Assembly: GCA_025937035.1 (NCBI GenBank)
Contig: JAICSG010000088.1
Coordinates: 1-9,816, forward strand
Direction of reading: 5' to 3'
From: Thermoanaerobaculia bacterium
GTDB taxonomy: Bacteria > Acidobacteriota > Thermoanaerobaculia > Multivoradales > UBA5704
Length of the DNA stretch: 9,816 nucleotides
The position numbers and the translations under genes were made by a program. Positions within the stretch are counted from its first letter, which is position 1, and each line of letters opens with the position of its first letter. The notes beneath the pieces are model-generated. The model worked only from the letters and a program-made list of their open reading frames with translations, made no database searches and was not told the origin of the DNA. Below are positions 6,722-9,816 of this stretch, piece by piece.

Positions 6722-6738
6722 AGCAGGGTCGATGCCAG
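6722..6738 (-). promoter_or_regulatory. Sigma-54 type (-24/-12) promoter of pilin 2
   Basis: The minus strand reads CTGGCATCGACCCTGCT. It keeps TGGCA at -24, TGCT at -12 and the exact GG-N10-GC spacing (GG 6736-6735, GC 6724-6723), but is weaker than the pilin 1 site because CG after TGGCA and one T of TTGC are replaced. Transcription would start near 6711, giving a leader of about 60 nt. Its presence at the equivalent place before a paralogous pilin gene supports it. Confidence 0.55.
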
Positions 6739-6762
6739 GGGTTCACCGGTCCTAACTCCTTG

Positions 6763-6789
6763 ATTCTATTGATGTTCAAAATCCGTCAA
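6763..6789 (-). promoter_or_regulatory. Possible sigma-70 type promoter upstream of pilin 2
   Basis: The minus strand shows TTGACG (6789-6784), a 15-nt spacer, and TAGAAT (6768-6763), each one base from consensus. The spacer is shorter than the preferred 17 nt. It would start transcription near 6755, about 105 nt before the pilin 2 ATG. It lies in the only AT-rich stretch of this 166-bp gap and could act beside the sigma-54-type site, or the patch may be a regulator site instead. Confidence 0.35.
6777..6788 (-). promoter_or_regulatory. Possible activator-site element upstream of the pilin 2 promoter
   Basis: The minus strand reads TGACGGATTTTG, matching the pilin 1 upstream element in 10 of 12 positions, about 41 nt upstream of the -24 GG. 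TTTTGTC follows the same pattern at 6790-6796. It overlaps the -35 of the sigma-70-like candidate, so the two readings compete. Confidence 0.22.
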
Positions 6790-6816
6790 GACAAAATTTG
6801 GCACTGATCGTTAGCA

Positions 6817-8241
6817 CTAAGTGTCAGAAACCAGCCGGCGGACCAGCTTCTTGTAGAGGTCCACGCCGTCCGCGAACGCGGGCACCGCGAAACGCTCGTT
6901 GGCCTGGTCCACCTGCAGGGTGTCGGTGTTCATGATCAGGAACGGCGAGAAGCCGTACGTCGGCACGCCCAGCGTCCGGAAGAAGCGGGCGTCGGTCGCC
7001 GTCCAGGGGAGGAAATAGGGGCCCACCGGCGCGTCCGGATAGGCGTCGTGCAGGGTGGCCTCGATCGTCTGGAAGACCGGCGAGTCGATCGGGCTTCCCC
7101 CCTGGGCGCTCTGCGGATCGTCCACCAGGGTGGTCAGGCCGAAGGTCAGCCAGCCCGGCACCAGCTTCTCGCGCACGTCGGCCAGGCTCTCGCCGGGCAG
7201 GAGCTGGAGCTTGATCTCGAGCTCCCAGCCGCCGCCCGGCGCCTCCGTCACCTTGAACGGCACCGCCTCGTCGCGCAGCATCGACTGGATGTAGTTGGGC
7301 AGCTTGCGGAAGGCCTTGATGTCCCCCATCGCATCGTTGAGGTTGGCCATCATCTTCCGCAGGTCCTTGCGGTCGCGGGTCGGACCGTAGGACGAGAGCA
7401 CCGCCCGGGCCTCCGGCGTCAGCTTGAGGTCGGTCACCGTGGGACCGATCTCCCTGAGCGTCTTGCGCAGGTCCTCCAGCCGCTGGCGGTCGTCGCCGCA
7501 GACGATCAGGTCGGCGTAGTGCTTCTGGGCGACCTCGGTCCCCCAGAACTTGATCTCGTCGCGCGCCCGCGCCTCCACCACGCCCCCCTCGGTGAGCACC
7601 GCCCAGAAGTTGCGGACCATCTCCGGATGGAGCTGGATGATGCGCCGCACCCCCAGCCGGCTCCCCCGCTCCTCGCTGCTGGTGGCCAGGAAGAGCACCG
7701 AGTGCGAGAGCGGCGCGCCGCTCTTCTTGAGGTCGATCATCGCCAGCATCTGGGCGATGGCGACGCTCTTCATGTCGAACACGCCGCGGCCGTAGATCCA
7801 GGGGAGCTGGATGCGCGCCTCGAACGGCGGCGAGAACCACTCCTTGGGATCGACGTCCGAGACGTCGACGTGGTTGTGCAGCACCAGCGGCCGCGGGTCC
7901 TTCCCCACCAGCCAGGCGTAGAGATTGGCCTTGTGCGGCCCCACCCTCTCGATGCGGTAGGGGATGCCGGCCGCCTGGAAATGGCGGGCCAGGAACTCGG
8001 CCCCCTTGAGCTCGTCGCCGGTCGACTCGCTGGTATCGATCCGCGCGTACTCCTGCAGCAGCCTTACCTCCGGCAGGTTGGCGAAGTCGCGGCGTACCCA
8101 CTCTTCGCTCTGCCGCGCTTTCAAGGGCGCGTCCAGGAGCTTGACCATCCCCCAGGTGAGCGCCCCCACCAGGATCAGGCTGCCATACAGGGCGATGCGC
8201 GCCGCCTGCCGGCGCCGGGCTTCCAGTTTTTGCAGAGTCAT
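6817..8241 (-). CDS. Membrane-anchored M20 family metallohydrolase with altered active-site motifs
   Basis: A 474-residue protein with a basic N-terminus and one membrane helix at about residues 15-35 (IALYGSLILVGALTWGMVKLL) that has no obvious cleavage site, so it is probably anchored with its catalytic domain outside the cytoplasm. M20 motifs: LHNHVD (His124, Asp126), GRGVFDMK (Asp156), SSEERGS (Glu190 base, Glu191 ligand) and TEGG (Glu218). Two usual features are changed. The lid-domain GGH motif is not found after WGTEVAQK. The C-terminal zinc-ligand His is replaced by Asp445 in LQVDQANERF, where the neighbour M20 protein has GIHSTDER. The shared WG.EVAQK and TD.RFFR..G.P.YG.SPF motifs show it is a distant paralogue of that neighbour. 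It may have altered metal use, a different reaction, or no activity. No good ribosome binding site precedes the ATG at 8241. Confidence 0.87.
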   Translation of the reverse strand: MTLQKLEARRRQAARIALYGSLILVGALTWGMVKLLDAPLKARQSEEWVRRDFANLPEVRLLQEYARIDTSESTGDELKGAEFLARHFQAAGIPYRIERVGPHKANLYAWLVGKDPRPLVLHNHVDVSDVDPKEWFSPPFEARIQLPWIYGRGVFDMKSVAIAQMLAMIDLKKSGAPLSHSVLFLATSSEERGSRLGVRRIIQLHPEMVRNFWAVLTEGGVVEARARDEIKFWGTEVAQKHYADLIVCGDDRQRLEDLRKTLREIGPTVTDLKLTPEARAVLSSYGPTRDRKDLRKMMANLNDAMGDIKAFRKLPNYIQSMLRDEAVPFKVTEAPGGGWELEIKLQLLPGESLADVREKLVPGWLTFGLTTLVDDPQSAQGGSPIDSPVFQTIEATLHDAYPDAPVGPYFLPWTATDARFFRTLGVPTYGFSPFLIMNTDTLQVDQANERFAVPAFADGVDLYKKLVRRLVSDT

Positions 8242-8306
8242 GAGGCCCGCGATGATAAACCGGACTTCGACAGTTGTGTATGCTTCGCTCGCACCATGAG
8301 GATGCG
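8242..8306. other. Divergent intergenic region
   Basis: This 65-bp gap separates the start codons of the membrane-anchored M20 gene and the GT-C gene. Promoters for both genes must lie here or inside the opposite gene. I see no clear -35/-10 pair or sigma-54-type element in either direction. Confidence 0.5.
8298..8302 (+). promoter_or_regulatory. Probable ribosome binding site of the GT-C gene
   Basis: GAGGA lies 4 nt before the ATG at 8307, a slightly short spacing. Two nearby ATGs at 8296 and 8302 share a frame that hits TGA at 8308, so 8307 is the only workable start in this cluster. Confidence 0.5.
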
Positions 8307-9816
8307 ATGACCGCTCTCCCGAGCCCGGGGACGCCCCGGATCCCGCTCCGGCTCCTGCTGCTCCTGGCCGGCCTCGTCATCTGCCTGCGCTGGCTCCTGG
8401 CGGAGATCGCCCGCCTCAAGGGGGGGCTCGGCTTTCCGCTCGACGACAGTTGGATTCATCTTCAGTTCGCGCGCAACCTCGCGCACGGCGCCGGCCTCTC
8501 CTACAACCCTGGCGAATTCGTGACCGGCTCCACCGCGCCGCTGTGGACGGCTCTCCTCGCCGTCCTCTTCCTGCTGCCGGGGAGCGTCCTCTTCTGGACC
8601 AAGCTCCTCGGCGTGCTCCTTTACCTGGCCGGGATCGACGCCACCTGGCGCCTCTCCCGCGAGCTGGACCTGGGGGAAGGGCTCTCGGCCCTGGCCTCGG
8701 CCCTCACCCTGGCCACCAGCTGGCTCGTCTGGTCGGCCCTCTCGGGGATGGAGATCCCGCTCTTCATCCTGCTCTCGCTCTGGGGGATGATCCTCCACCT
8801 GCGCGAACGGGCCGACCCGGAACGCCCGCCGCTCTCGCTGGCCGTTCTGGCCGTGGCCGTCCTCGCCCGGCCGGAGGGGTTGCTGCTGCTCCTGCTCGCC
8901 TTCCTCGACCGCCTCCTCGTCTTCGAGGGCGGCCCCATCCATTCCGAAACAACACGCTGGCGCCATCCGTCCTTCCGGGTCCTGCTCACCGGAGCGGGCC
9001 TCGCCGCCTGCGCGGTGGCCGGCTCCTTTCTCTTTTACGGATGGGCCGGCGGCTCCGTACTGCCCACCACCTACGCGGCCAAGGGGGGAGGCGAGGTGCG
9101 CCATCTCCTTCCGGACTTCCGCTACCTCTCGAACGTGCTCGGCCTCTTCTTCCGGCCGCAGCCCTGGGCGGCCCTGCTCGCCGCCGGCGGCGCCGCCGCC
9201 CTGGCCGGCCGCCTGGGCACGCCCCGCGACCGCGGCCTCCTCCCCGCCCTCTGGCTGCTCGGAATGCCGCTCGCCTATTCGCTGCTGACCCCGGGGCCCA
9301 CCAAGATGCTGGGCAACTTCGGCCGCTACTACTTCCCGCTCTTCCCGGTGCTGATCGTGCTCGCCACGCTGGCCCTGGAGCCGCTGGCCCGCCTCCCCCT
9401 CGCCCGCCCCTTCCGGATCGTCCTGGGCGCGCTGGGAGCCGCCGTGCTCCTGGCGCCCACGCTCGCCGTGCTGATCCAGGGGGAGCGCTTCTACGTCCAG
9501 AACGTGGCCAACGTCCAGGAGAGCGACGTGGCGGTCGCCGGCTGGCTCGCCGGCCACGTGCCGCCGGACGCCGTGCTGGCGGTGAACGACATCGGCGCCA
9601 TCAAGTACCTGCTCCCCAACCGGATCGTCGACCTGGCGAGCATCGCCACCCCCGAGATCGGCCGCGAGGTCTCAAGCGCCGTGGCCGCCGGCACCCCCTG
9701 GCCCGACGCCATGATGGCCGCCGTCGAGCGCCGCCATCCCGACTACGTGGTGATCTTCCCGAGCTGGTTCCCCACCCTCGCCCATGACCCCCGCTTCCGG
9801 GCGGTCTACACGCTGC
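8307..9816 (+). CDS. GT-C type glycosyltransferase-like integral membrane protein (3' end beyond the window)
   Basis: An open frame of 503 codons runs to the right edge. The protein has a short cytoplasmic start, a first helix at about 13-31, then PLDDSWIHLQFARNLAHGAG (45-64), followed by NPGEFVTGSTAPLWT. The acidic DD pair at 46-47 after the first helix is the usual catalytic motif of GT-C enzymes, which transfer sugars from polyprenyl-phosphate carriers on the outer face of the membrane. Many Leu/Ala-rich helices follow. The last part (from about residue 400) is a soluble domain with DVAVAGWLAGHVPPDAVLAVNDIGAIKYL, common in large GT39-like proteins of unknown acceptor. The frame beginning at 8450 and the long antisense frame are overlaps of this gene. 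It is transcribed away from the pilin cluster, so any link to pilin modification is conjecture. Confidence 0.82.
   Translation, partial: MTALPSPGTPRIPLRLLLLLAGLVICLRWLLAEIARLKGGLGFPLDDSWIHLQFARNLAHGAGLSYNPGEFVTGSTAPLWTALLAVLFLLPGSVLFWTKLLGVLLYLAGIDATWRLSRELDLGEGLSALASALTLATSWLVWSALSGMEIPLFILLSLWGMILHLRERADPERPPLSLAVLAVAVLARPEGLLLLLLAFLDRLLVFEGGPIHSETTRWRHPSFRVLLTGAGLAACAVAGSFLFYGWAGGSVLPTTYAAKGGGEVRHLLPDFRYLSNVLGLFFRPQPWAALLAAGGAAALAGRLGTPRDRGLLPALWLLGMPLAYSLLTPGPTKMLGNFGRYYFPLFPVLIVLATLALEPLARLPLARPFRIVLGALGAAVLLAPTLAVLIQGERFYVQNVANVQESDVAVAGWLAGHVPPDAVLAVNDIGAIKYLLPNRIVDLASIATPEIGREVSSAVAAGTPWPDAMMAAVERRHPDYVVIFPSWFPTLAHDPRFRAVYTL

Noticed and set aside
6651..6779. Upstream ATG at 6779 as start of pilin 2 (and 4527 for pilin 1)
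   Set aside because: These starts give leaders far longer than usual for prepilins, place the sigma-54-type elements inside the gene and ignore the strong ribosome binding sites beside 6650 and 4473.
6799..6816. TTGGCAC...TTAGCA on the plus strand as a sigma-54 promoter
   Set aside because: The spacing between GG and GC is 12 nt rather than 10, and it points into the 3' end of the M20 gene with no plus-strand gene to serve.
6800..6830. Inverted repeat near the stop of the anchored M20 gene as a terminator
   Set aside because: The arms are only about 4 bp (CACT/AGTG, TTAG/CTAA), and what follows is a mixed AT patch without a proper U-tract.
8238..9787. Long antisense frame (9557-8238) and the plus frame starting at 8450
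   Set aside because: Both overlap the GT-C gene, whose frame from 8307 gives membrane helices and the DD motif. The alternatives give compositionally biased sequence with no family pattern.
1..9816. tRNA, rRNA, CRISPR array, IS element, toxin-antitoxin or phage genes
   Set aside because: I looked for repeats, transposase-like frames and structured RNA in all gaps. Every gap is under 170 bp and none showed such signals.

Overview
The window is GC-rich, densely coded bacterial DNA. It holds seven genes on the minus strand, read right to left, and one divergent gene on the plus strand at the right edge. The pilin style (GFTLIELL leader, then an AKQKRTVAD..R..GTA helix), the exported M20 peptidases and the sensor-kinase linker resemble Acidobacteriota, possibly Thermoanaerobaculia. 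That placement is from memory of family style, not a search. I see no IS element, tRNA, rRNA, CRISPR array or phage gene.

Layout in minus-strand transcription order: a membrane-anchored M20 metallohydrolase with altered active-site motifs (8241-6817); pilin 2 (6650-6129); a hairpin plus U-tract ending exactly at the next start codon; a signal-peptide M20 metallopeptidase (6013-4634); pilin 1 (4473-3958); a YfhO-like multi-spanning membrane protein (3944-1554); a complete prepilin peptidase (1542-736); and the N-terminal half of a PilS/NtrB-like membrane sensor kinase that overlaps the peptidase by ATGA and runs off the left edge (739-1). Head-to-head with the first M20 gene, across 65 bp, is a GT-C type glycosyltransferase-like membrane protein (8307 to beyond the window).

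The most informative signals lie in the two pilin leaders. Each carries a GG-N10-GC element of the sigma-54 (-24/-12) type at a sensible distance from a strong ribosome binding site. Together with the PilS-like kinase at the far end of the cluster, this suggests PilSR/RpoN-type control of pilins. The pilins are about 68% identical in their mature part (hand count), with an identical 28-residue C-terminal block and a diverged middle. M20 and pilin genes alternate twice. From pilin 1 onward the gaps are 13 bp, 11 bp and a 4-bp overlap, so pilin, YfhO-like protein, prepilin peptidase and kinase probably form one operon. A working reading is a sigma-54-controlled pilus or pseudopilus module with its own maturation peptidase, a possible glycan-transfer protein and two envelope M20 hydrolases. 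The functional link between M20 proteins and pilins is inference.
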